Shown one piece after another: positions 16,403 to 23,329 of a stretch of DNA of 30,197 bases; the first letter of the stretch is position 1, and each line of letters opens with the position of its first letter. The notes beneath the pieces were generated by a model. That model did not search any database, was not told the DNA's origin, and worked only from the letters and a program-made list of their open reading frames with translations. The DNA is from Bacillota bacterium (lineage in GTDB: Bacteria; Bacillota; Clostridia; Lachnospirales; Lachnospiraceae), in contig JAFAGA010000001.1 in assembly GCA_023423045.1 (NCBI GenBank), forward strand, positions 1 to 30,197. The letters run 5' to 3'. A program made the translations under genes and the position numbers.

Positions 16403-16429
16403 TAGGTTTTTACCTACAATACTATTATA
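16403..16429 (-). promoter_or_regulatory. Endoglucanase promoter region with small inverted repeat
   Basis: On the minus strand a TATAAT (16424-16429) lies 50 bases before the TTG start; no convincing -35 hexamer is present. Just downstream an inverted repeat TAGGT-AAAA-ACCTA (16403-16416) overlaps the expected transcription start. The weak -35 and the repeat suggest a regulated promoter. The remainder of 16430-16553 holds nothing I recognise. Confidence 0.4.
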
Positions 16430-16553
16430 TCGGATAAATACGTGCTTATCTTCCCGGGCATTGTCCATTAGTTCCCAGAAATTGCGTTTTGAATCTGCCA
16501 TGGAGGTTAAGAAGCCATAAAATCGGCGATAGAACATACGGAATATAAAAATA

Positions 16554-16583
16554 ATCCCCGGGAGAAATCAGCTTCCCGGGGAT
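16554..16583 (-). terminator. Terminator of the CofE-like gene
   Basis: ATCCCCGGGA and TCCCGGGGAT arms form a GC-rich stem with a short loop. On the minus strand a TTATTTTTAT tail follows. It lies 17 bases after the stop of the CofE-like gene. Confidence 0.75.
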
Positions 16584-16600
16584 TTATAAAACATAACAAT

Positions 16601-17791
16601 TTATTTGGTGTAATTATCAAAGTAGCCTTGTACTAATACGATGGGGGTACCCTTATCCCCGCTGCCTGAAGTAAGATCACAAAGGGAGCCGATCAGATCC
16701 GTTAACCGGCGGGGAGTTGTGCCCTGGGACGCCATGCTGCCAACCAGGTTGCTTTCTTTGCTCTGAATATAATTTGAAATAGCAGCCTTCAATTCTGCTC
16801 CGCTAAGGTCGGCAAAATCGTTATCGGCAAGATATTTTAATTTCACTTCATTGGGTTGTCCTTCCAGGCCTTCTGTATATGCGGGAGAAACTACCGGATC
16901 CGCCAGTTCCCAGATCTCACCGATGGGATCCTTGAAAGCACCGTCACCATAGATCATAACTTCGACATGTTTTCCTGTTCTTTCCAGGATGCCGTCCTGG
17001 ATATTCTTGATAATGGGTTCGCAATTTCGAGGGAAGAGCTTAACGGTCTCTTCGGTAGCCTTATTGCTGCCGAGCAGGCCGTATTTTTCGTTGTATCCGC
17101 TGCCATGAACCGGCTCGGTCAGGATATCGTCAAGGCCGAATACAGTCTTCGCTCCGGCAGCCTTTAACAGACGCTTTGTTCGAAAACGGGTATGAATGTC
17201 ACAGCTAAGGATATGCTTTGTATAATTTAAGATGGTGCGGCAGTCATTTGCAAGAATGACTTCCACCTCGCAGCCTTCCTTTTGAATGAGTTCTTTGTAA
17301 TATTCGATGTAATCAACTCCGGTGAAGGTATGCTTGCGGTATCCAAAAAGCTCACGGTATTGTGCTTCTGTCAAAACATCAGTCCAGGGGTTAATCCCCT
17401 TTTCATCCAGAGAATCCAGATCAATCAGATGATTGCCTACTTCATCGGAAGGATAGCTTAGCATAATTACGATTTTCTTGGCGCCCTTTGCAATGCCTTT
17501 AAGACAAATAGAAAAACGGTTACGGCTTAAAATGGGGAAGATAACGCCGATGGTTTCATTACCGAATTTATTTCTTATATCAGCGGCGATTTGATCAACC
17601 GCAGCATAATTTCCCTGAGCCCGGGCGATGATGGCCTCAGTGGCAGCGATAACATCCCGGTCACGTAATTCGAAATTTTCACTTTTTGCCGCATCGAGCA
17701 CACTTGTGACCACTATTTCGGCAATATCATCTCCCTGGCGTATAATTGGAGCACGTACACCTCTTGAAACAGTACCTATTAATCTCTCCAT
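16601..17791 (-). CDS. CofE-like F420-0:gamma-glutamyl ligase family protein
   Basis: This 396-aa protein has an N-terminal half that matches the CofE family (PF01996). The nucleotide-binding region APIIRQGDDIAEIVV at about 14-28 is followed by RDRDVIAATEAIIARAQGN, the equivalent of the family's conserved segment after the first strand. True CofE adds glutamates to coenzyme F420 and is about 250 aa. This version is longer, carrying an extra C-terminal domain. Such long versions are found in Clostridia that are not known to make F420, and their substrate is not established to my knowledge. An AAAGGAG ribosome site lies 10 bases before the ATG. It has its own promoter and terminator, so genomic context gives no clue to the job. 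Many pipelines label it coenzyme F420-0:L-glutamate ligase. Confidence 0.75.
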   Translation of the reverse strand: MERLIGTVSRGVRAPIIRQGDDIAEIVVTSVLDAAKSENFELRDRDVIAATEAIIARAQGNYAAVDQIAADIRNKFGNETIGVIFPILSRNRFSICLKGIAKGAKKIVIMLSYPSDEVGNHLIDLDSLDEKGINPWTDVLTEAQYRELFGYRKHTFTGVDYIEYYKELIQKEGCEVEVILANDCRTILNYTKHILSCDIHTRFRTKRLLKAAGAKTVFGLDDILTEPVHGSGYNEKYGLLGSNKATEETVKLFPRNCEPIIKNIQDGILERTGKHVEVMIYGDGAFKDPIGEIWELADPVVSPAYTEGLEGQPNEVKLKYLADNDFADLSGAELKAAISNYIQSKESNLVGSMASQGTTPRRLTDLIGSLCDLTSGSGDKGTPIVLVQGYFDNYTK

Positions 17792-17851
17792 ATGTTTTAC
17801 TCTCCTTTAAACCCATAACAAATGCGGATGGGATGCTTATTAATTCATTTT

Positions 17852-17880
17852 ATTATAGCATGATAATTAGTATAGGTAAA
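17852..17880 (-). promoter_or_regulatory. Promoter of the CofE-like gene
   Basis: On the minus strand TTTACC (17880-17875) and TATAAT (17857-17852) are separated by 17 bases, about 60 bases before the ATG. Confidence 0.5.
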
Positions 17881-17927
17881 CTCAATGCTCTTTATAGCTG
17901 GTATAAGAAAAACTTATATCGTCTGAG

Positions 17928-20012
17928 CTACCTCTTCAACGGAAGAGAGAACTCATCATAATATTTGCGGTGTTCCTGCGTTAGGGTGAAATGGTTTACA
18001 AGGCTGTTGAGTATGCTGGCCTGGCTGGAGAGTTCTTCACTGGCGGCAGCCGATTCCTCCGATGTGGCAGCGGTAGTTTGTACCACGGAGGATATCTGGC
18101 CGATTCCCTCTGAGATCTGCTGTATTGAGTCGGACTGTTTTACGGAAGCCTCCGCAATTTGTTCAAGCAGACCGGACATATCTTTTATATTTCCAACAAT
18201 ACCTGATAATGACTCGGCAGTTTTCCCCACGATGGAAGAGCCATGGTTCACCGCCTGGATGGAGCTTTCGATGAGATTTGATGTATTGCGCGTTGCATCC
18301 GCTGTTTTTTGCGCAAGGCTGCGAACTTCATCAGCAACAACGGCAAAGCCCTTTCCGGCGTTTCCGGCACGGGCTGCTTCCACCGATGCATTCAATGCGA
18401 GGATATTGGTCTGGAAAGCGATGTCATCAATGGTTTTGATAATTCCACTGATTTCACGAGTTTTGTCGCTGATCTCATTCATGGCGGTAATCATGGTGTT
18501 CATCTGTTCATTGCCGGATAGTGCGCCGGTAACTGTGATATGGGACAGGTCGTTGGCCTTGAGTGCCATCTCCGCATTGGAAGCGACCTGTTCGGAAACC
18601 ACGCTGATGGTAGAGGAAATCTGCTGAATGGAAGCGGCCTCTTCCGTGGCTCCCTGGCTCAAGGCCTGGGCTCCGGAGGCAACCTGGTCGGAACCGGCGG
18701 CAATCTGGTCGGAGGAATCTCTAATCTGTTCCAGCGTTTCAGTCAAGGTGCGGGAGATATTGAGCAAAGCAGTTTTAATAGAGCTGAATTCACCGATATA
18801 ATCCGACTGCAGTTCAAAGGCCATATTTCCCTGGGCAATCTGGTTCAGAATGGAGGAAACTTCCTCAATATAATTTTTATACAAATTTAAGGTGACACCA
18901 ATCTTCTGAAAAGCATCCACCAATAAGCCGACTTCACCGCTGGCTTTTGTATGAAGCTTTACACTGAAATTCCCGTTGGAGATCTCCTGGGCGGCGCCTG
19001 TGACTGCCTTAATGGGCTTAACAATTCCATTGCTTACAATAATTCCTGCAATAAGCACGATCACTAATATGACGGCAAGTACGGTATAGATCAACGTTTT
19101 CAGCTGCTGAACACTTTGAAACAGCTCCGCCTTGGAGATAACCGCAACATAACGCCAATTGGTCTGATCGGATAAAATACTCTTGATAAAATATGGCTGA
19201 CCGTTAATGTCTGCCTGAAGGAAATCGGCATTGTTGCTGACCGCCTTCAGAAAATCTTCACCGTAGGCTTCGGAAAGATTGTGAAAGTTATTATCCGGAT
19301 TGCTGGGATCTGCCAGGATGGTTCCATCGCCGGTAATTATCATATAATAGCCTTTGGAACCTTCAGTTGCATTCTCCACAAGGGAGGAAAGGGCGTCCAG
19401 GCTCATATCCATGGCTATTACACCGATGACTTTGCCTTCGGAGTTTTTGAATGCCTGGGAAGCGCCGATGATGGTGATATCATCAGTGGCGTAATAATAA
19501 GGCTCACCCAAAACAGCATCATCCGGATGTGCCTTGGCGTTGGGATACCAGGGACGGGTACGCGGATCATAGCCGGCGGATATGTTTGAATCGGGATATT
19601 GTATGTATCCTCCATCCTCTGTTCCCATGTAAACATATTGGTATGACGGATGGGATTTGCCGAACTCGGCAAAGCTCCGGAAGATGGACTGTTCCAGCGG
19701 CCCGTTTTGTCCGGGCGTCATTTTGGTCTCAGAAGAAGTGGTAACATAGGAGGTAATGGTATTGTCAGTTTCTTTAAGAAGTGAACTGTCCGCATAGTAT
19801 CTTACATTACTGAGCATACCGTCAAATACGGTGTCGACATTATCGTTCACAAGAGATAATTGGGTATTTACCGAATGTTTCTGTTCCGCCAGCAGGGTAT
19901 TTTCCATTCGGATTAAAAATAATACACCGACCCCCAGCAAGGGTAAAATTGCAAAAAAAGCGAGCAAGAAGCTTAATTTGAATCTCATAGATTGGAAATA
20001 ATTCATTTTCAT
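17928..20012 (-). CDS. Methyl-accepting chemotaxis protein with double-Cache sensor
   Basis: This 694-aa chemoreceptor has a membrane helix at about 11-34, an extracellular dCache_1 domain at about 36-300, a second helix at about 306-328, a HAMP domain to about 380, a second HAMP-like stretch, and a signalling domain (about 430-680). The signalling hairpin tip contains the conserved TNILALNASVEAARAG. The sensor contains GYDPRTRPWY (147-156) and D202 in AMDMSLD, which matches the R-x-W-Y ... D arrangement of amino-acid-binding dCache_1 domains. Amino acids are therefore the predicted signal, by inference. No C-terminal pentapeptide for CheR binding is visible. AAGGATGG precedes the ATG; the Met at residue 3 is an alternative start. 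Confidence 0.93.
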   Translation of the reverse strand: MKMNYFQSMRFKLSFLLAFFAILPLLGVGVLFLIRMENTLLAEQKHSVNTQLSLVNDNVDTVFDGMLSNVRYYADSSLLKETDNTITSYVTTSSETKMTPGQNGPLEQSIFRSFAEFGKSHPSYQYVYMGTEDGGYIQYPDSNISAGYDPRTRPWYPNAKAHPDDAVLGEPYYYATDDITIIGASQAFKNSEGKVIGVIAMDMSLDALSSLVENATEGSKGYYMIITGDGTILADPSNPDNNFHNLSEAYGEDFLKAVSNNADFLQADINGQPYFIKSILSDQTNWRYVAVISKAELFQSVQQLKTLIYTVLAVILVIVLIAGIIVSNGIVKPIKAVTGAAQEISNGNFSVKLHTKASGEVGLLVDAFQKIGVTLNLYKNYIEEVSSILNQIAQGNMAFELQSDYIGEFSSIKTALLNISRTLTETLEQIRDSSDQIAAGSDQVASGAQALSQGATEEAASIQQISSTISVVSEQVASNAEMALKANDLSHITVTGALSGNEQMNTMITAMNEISDKTREISGIIKTIDDIAFQTNILALNASVEAARAGNAGKGFAVVADEVRSLAQKTADATRNTSNLIESSIQAVNHGSSIVGKTAESLSGIVGNIKDMSGLLEQIAEASVKQSDSIQQISEGIGQISSVVQTTAATSEESAAASEELSSQASILNSLVNHFTLTQEHRKYYDEFSLPLKR

Positions 20013-20056
20013 ATAAAGATACCATCCTTCTTTGAGAGTGTTAAAATTCTAACATT

Positions 20057-20085
20057 ATTATAGCAAGTTATGGTTAAAGATTCAA
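20057..20085 (-). promoter_or_regulatory. Chemoreceptor promoter
   Basis: On the minus strand TTGAAT (20085-20080) and TATAAT (20062-20057) are separated by 17 bases. This is a sigma-A type site; no flagellar sigma-D motif (TAAA with GCCGATAA) is seen here. Confidence 0.55.
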
Positions 20086-20189
20086 TCGTGTTCGTGTTAA
20101 TTCGTCAAGAAACTACAAGCTCTATCAATGCCTTTTATATGCATTTCATAGTTTGCTGAATTATTATGGAGAAAATTAATTGAGCGTAT

Positions 20190-20340
20190 GGTATAATATC
20201 GACAGATATTATACCCGCGCCGAACGCAGTGAGTACGTATCTTGCTGTAAAGGAGTGCGAACCTTGGCACGAAGTGCCACATGCCATGGGTACTTGCAGA
20301 CATGGTATGATAAAAGTGCAGTGAGCATGATGCATCAGGA
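20190..20340 (+). promoter_or_regulatory. Perfect palindrome and structured leader before the DUF1697 gene
   Basis: GGTATAATATC and GATATTATACC form a perfect 11-bp inverted repeat around GACA (20190-20215), and each arm contains a TATAAT. Downstream come a TGGCAC-GAA-GTGCCA hairpin (20265-20279) and two GCAGTGAG copies (20226 and about 20310). The DUF1697 reading frame stays open through this stretch, but the translation has no family resemblance, so I treat it as non-coding leader. It has the look of a dispersed intergenic repeat or structured RNA. Nothing else is seen in 20086-20189. Confidence 0.4.
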
Positions 20341-20365
20341 ATACATGGAAGGAGACTGGGTGGGA

Positions 20366-20908
20366 ATGGATCAATATATAGCATTTCTTCGCGGAATTAA
20401 TGTGGGAGGAAAAAACAAAATATCCATGTCGGAGCTAAAGGAGTTGTTTGAACAAAATGGGTTTCGAAATGTCGTAACCTATATTAACAGCGGAAACATT
20501 ATTTTCTCCACCGATAATAATGATGAAAGCAAGCTGAAAGAGGAGTGTGAAGCATTGATTTTTGCCCGTTTCCAGTTGGAAATACCGGTTTCAATCCTGT
20601 CGGTAAAGGAGTTATCGGCCGCATATGATCATGCCCCTTCGTGGTGGGGGAAGGATAAGACTTCAAAGCACAATGCTATTTTTATAATACCTCCGGTTAC
20701 AGTAGAAGAAGTGTTTGAGACGGTGGGTGAGATTAAGCCGGAATATGAAACAGTCGCATATTACGGCAGAGTCGTCTTTTGGTCCGCACCGTTGAAGACT
20801 TTTTCAAGGACACGTTGGTCAAAGATTGTTGGATCGTCCTTGTATGACAGTATAACCATCAGAAACTCGAACACTGTGATAAAGCTGCTGGAGCTGACAA
20901 AATCATGA
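20366..20908 (+). CDS. DUF1697 family protein
   Basis: This 180-aa protein begins MDQYIAFLRGINVGGKNKI, the classic start of the DUF1697 family, and continues with SMSELKELFEQNGF and TYINSGNIIF, also family hallmarks. The family is widespread in Firmicutes and has no proven function. The length is as expected. I start at the ATG at 20366, with GGAAGGAG 11 bases before it, because homology begins there; an ATG-like start at 20180 would add 62 residues from the structured leader. Its stop overlaps the start of the DUF2752 gene by 4 bases. Confidence 0.85.
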   Translation: MDQYIAFLRGINVGGKNKISMSELKELFEQNGFRNVVTYINSGNIIFSTDNNDESKLKEECEALIFARFQLEIPVSILSVKELSAAYDHAPSWWGKDKTSKHNAIFIIPPVTVEEVFETVGEIKPEYETVAYYGRVVFWSAPLKTFSRTRWSKIVGSSLYDSITIRNSNTVIKLLELTKS

Positions 20909-21354
20909 TAAAACTTCTAAAGCCCTTGATGGAACTAATTAAAAAATATTGGATTGGAATCCTATTAGCCCTTGCCTCAATAGCTGCCTTGGACCTTCTC
21001 TATGGAACAGTATGTCTGAGCAAGGTATTTGTGGGACTTCCATGTCCTGCCTGCGGTATGACCAGAGCCACAAAGCTCATGCTGACCGGACATTTTAAGG
21101 AGTCACTCCATATGCATCCCTTATTGCCGCTTGTTGCTCTGGGAGTGTTAGGATATCCAATTATAAAAAAAACATTAAAAAATTATGTAGTAATTATAAA
21201 ATTCTATGTTATAATATGCTTAGTTATTTTCTTCGGCGTATATATTTATCGAATGAGGATGTATTATCCCAATATAGAACCCATGGTTTACTACAAGGAT
21301 AATTATCTTTATAAAATAATGGCGCTTTTACACAGCGAAGGACGGATTAAATAA
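20905..21354 (+). CDS. DUF2752 membrane protein
   Basis: This 149-aa protein has an N-terminal helix (about 13-32), then the family signature CPACGMTRA (about 47-55) and GHFKESLHMHP (about 62-72), a second helix (about 73-90) and a third (about 98-116). DUF2752 proteins are small membrane proteins of unknown function; the Cys pair suggests metal binding or redox, which is inference. It is coupled to the DUF1697 gene by a 4-base ATGA overlap. The next small membrane protein follows after 30 bases. Confidence 0.85.
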   Translation: MIKLLKPLMELIKKYWIGILLALASIAALDLLYGTVCLSKVFVGLPCPACGMTRATKLMLTGHFKESLHMHPLLPLVALGVLGYPIIKKTLKNYVVIIKFYVIICLVIFFGVYIYRMRMYYPNIEPMVYYKDNYLYKIMALLHSEGRIK

Positions 21355-21384
21355 CTTATCATTTAACATAGGAGGAATATAGCA

Positions 21385-21657
21385 ATGGATAATTATGGAG
21401 TACAAAACGGGATGCCCAATGGAGAACTTGAAAAGCCCATGAGCCTGGGTGAATGGTTAATAACAATCATTGTACAGATGATTCCTTGTGTTGGAATTAT
21501 CATGATGTTTGTTTGGGCATTTGGACAGGGGAACATAAGCAGAAGGAATTATTGCCGCGCCATGTTAATTGTAACGGCAGTAGGAATCGTATTAGGCGTA
21601 ATTTTCTATGCATCAATTGCTGCTTTAATGGCTAATGCATTAAGTTCATACTATTAA
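21385..21657 (+). CDS. Small two-helix membrane protein
   Basis: This 90-aa protein has a polar N-terminus (1-24) and two membrane helices at about 26-46 and 60-84, separated by a basic loop (GQGNISRRNYCRA). The layout resembles small membrane proteins often found beside DUF2752 genes; I cannot name a function. AGGAGG lies 9 bases before the ATG. It shares direction and close spacing with the DUF2752 gene and ends just before a terminator, so it is the last gene of a three-gene unit. Confidence 0.75.
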   Translation: MDNYGVQNGMPNGELEKPMSLGEWLITIIVQMIPCVGIIMMFVWAFGQGNISRRNYCRAMLIVTAVGIVLGVIFYASIAALMANALSSYY

Positions 21658-21689
21658 TATGTCTTATATAATACATAATATATAATACG

Positions 21690-21746
21690 AAGGGCATGCC
21701 CAAAACCAATCCATTTTCAGTTGGTATGCGGCATGTCCTTCCTTTT
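21690..21746 (+). terminator. Terminator of the DUF1697-DUF2752 unit
   Basis: AAGGGCATGCC (21690-21700) pairs with GGCATGTCCTT (21730-21740), with one G-T or mismatch, and is followed by CCTTTTT. Inner pairing of CCAAT with TTGG strengthens the stem. Confidence 0.75.
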
Positions 21747-21791
21747 TGGTCCGGTTCTATTTGTTTCAGCAAAAATTTTGCGGGAAGTGAG

Positions 21792-21869
21792 CGAACATAA
21801 GCTGCAACTGATAGTTGACAGCAATCAACTGCTGATTGGTAGTAAATATATTCATGTTCGTTTTATAAT
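21792..21869 (+). promoter_or_regulatory. Promoter region of the XRE/ANT(6) operon with nested palindromes
   Basis: A TATAAT (21864-21869) lies 20 bases before the ATG; the -35 is weak. Upstream are CAACT-GAT-AGTTG (21805-21817), CAATCA-ACTGC-TGATTG (21822-21838) and a distant CGAACAT/ATGTTCG pair (21792-21798 and 21854-21860), the last touching the -10. These are plausible operator sites for the XRE regulator that follows. Nothing else is seen between 21747 and 21889. Confidence 0.45.
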
Positions 21870-21889
21870 ACAGGGATGGAGGTGAGAAA

Positions 21890-22348
21890 ATGACATTAGG
21901 CAATAAAATTCAAGAGTTAAGAAAAAGCCGTTCACTCTCGCAGGAAGCGTTTGCAGAGATTATGGGTGTTACGAGACAATCGGTATCCAAGTGGGAATTG
22001 GATCAGTCGTATCCGGCCCTTGATAAATTAGTAGAAATAGCGGATTTTTTTAATATTTCACTTGATGAAATGTTGAGGAATGAAGGAAATTCTTCCGTTG
22101 CGGCCAATGATTGTCAAGAAAATGGTAAGGATGTTCATGGCGTTAAAGATAATAATAAGGAACAGCTATGGTATTTTATTTGGTTCGCGTTTATGGCTGT
22201 CATTATGATGATACTATTCGGAGTTAAGGAATACTTTGCCGGGTTTATCGCTTCACAGATTCTTGTGTGGATCAGTGTGGTTATAAGAATCTACAGCTAT
22301 ATTAAAAAGAAAAGGATGAAGCTTCAATCGTCAACAGGCAATCGGTAA
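21890..22348 (+). CDS. XRE-family regulator with C-terminal membrane helices
   Basis: This 152-aa protein has an N-terminal Cro/C1-type HTH (residues 4-62; LSQEAFAEIMGVTRQSVSKWE in part) typical of the Firmicutes XRE group. A polar linker is followed by two hydrophobic helices (about 96-114 and 117-138) and a basic tail. A DNA-binding domain tied to the membrane suggests sensing of the envelope or a bound partner. TGGAGGTGA lies 7 bases before the ATG. It is followed after 27 bases by the ANT(6)-type gene and probably co-transcribed with it. Confidence 0.88.
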   Translation: MTLGNKIQELRKSRSLSQEAFAEIMGVTRQSVSKWELDQSYPALDKLVEIADFFNISLDEMLRNEGNSSVAANDCQENGKDVHGVKDNNKEQLWYFIWFAFMAVIMMILFGVKEYFAGFIASQILVWISVVIRIYSYIKKKRMKLQSSTGNR

Positions 22349-22375
22349 ACAATAAATCGGGTTTGGGAGGAGCAT

Positions 22376-23227
22376 ATGAGAACGGAACAGGATATGATGA
22401 AGATGCTATTTGATATAGCAAAGCAGGATGAGCGCATACGGATTATGACCCTGGAGGGATCCCGTACCAACATTAATATTCCCAAAGATGAATTCCAGGA
22501 TTATGATGTAACATTTTTTGTAAGCGATGTGGAAGCATTTACAGCAAATGATCATTGGCTTGGTCAATTCGGAACGATCATAATGATGCAAAAACCGGAG
22601 GATATGGAGCTTTTCCCGCCGGCAGAAAAAGGGTATTCCTATCTTATGCTTTTTGATGATTATAATAAAATAGATCTTACATTATTACCGTTAAGTGAAT
22701 TGGATCATTATCTGGATGGTGACAAATTAATAAAGGTTCTGATGGATAAAGACAGCAGAATTCAAAGGGATGTGGTTCCAAGTGATATCGATTACCATGT
22801 AAAGAAGCCTACGATGCGGGAATATGATGACTGCTGCAATGAATTTTGGAATGTAACTCCTTATGTGGTTAAGGGGTTGTGCCGTAAGGAAATTCTCTTT
22901 GCAATCGATCATTTAAACCAGATACTCCGGTATGAGCTGCTGCGAATGATATCTTGGAAGGTCGGCATTGAAACGGGCTTCTCATTAAGTGTGGGGAAGA
23001 ATTTTAAGTTTATGGACCAATACATTAGTGAGGAACTGTGGAATAGACTGTTATCCACCTACCGTATGGATTCTTATGAAGCGGTATGGGGGTCGTTATT
23101 TGCATGCCATGAATTGTTCAGGGAAGCAGCGAAGGAAGTGGCGAAGCGGCTTGGATATGAATATCCGGGATATGATGAGAACGTAACACGGTATTCTAAG
23201 GATATGTATAAAGAATATGGAAAATAA
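22376..23227 (+). CDS. Aminoglycoside 6-adenylyltransferase (ANT(6)/AadK-like)
   Basis: This 283-aa protein belongs to the family that transfers AMP to the 6-hydroxyl of streptomycin. The nucleotidyltransferase signature is visible as LEGSRTN (26-32) and DYDVTFFV (42-49), with the two metal-binding Asp at 42 and 44. A third acidic site is likely in the KIDLTLLP strand (about 102-109). The length matches Bacillus AadK (284) and is close to AadE. GGGAGG precedes the ATG. The chromosomal setting with an XRE regulator, without any mobile-element gene, suggests an intrinsic rather than recently acquired gene. Streptomycin resistance is likely but not certain for such divergent members. Confidence 0.87.
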   Translation: MRTEQDMMKMLFDIAKQDERIRIMTLEGSRTNINIPKDEFQDYDVTFFVSDVEAFTANDHWLGQFGTIIMMQKPEDMELFPPAEKGYSYLMLFDDYNKIDLTLLPLSELDHYLDGDKLIKVLMDKDSRIQRDVVPSDIDYHVKKPTMREYDDCCNEFWNVTPYVVKGLCRKEILFAIDHLNQILRYELLRMISWKVGIETGFSLSVGKNFKFMDQYISEELWNRLLSTYRMDSYEAVWGSLFACHELFREAAKEVAKRLGYEYPGYDENVTRYSKDMYKEYGK

Positions 23228-23290
23228 TCAGGCGGATAAGCCTGTCATTCTTTCGGAGGATACCGAACAAATCATAGATGGACAAAAACT

Positions 23291-23318
23291 AAGACAAGGC
23301 GAGAGTGCCTTGTCTTAA
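23291..23318. terminator. Bidirectional terminator between ANT(6) and mgtA
   Basis: AAGACAAGGC and GCCTTGTCTT form a perfect 10-bp stem around GAGAGT. AATTAATA follows on the plus strand and AGTTTTTGT on the minus strand, so it serves both convergent genes. Confidence 0.8.
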
Positions 23319-23329
23319 TTAATACAGTC

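Noticed and set aside
20180..20365. 62-residue N-terminal extension of the DUF1697 protein
   Set aside because: Family homology starts at MDQYIAF; the extra codons come from palindromic leader sequence.
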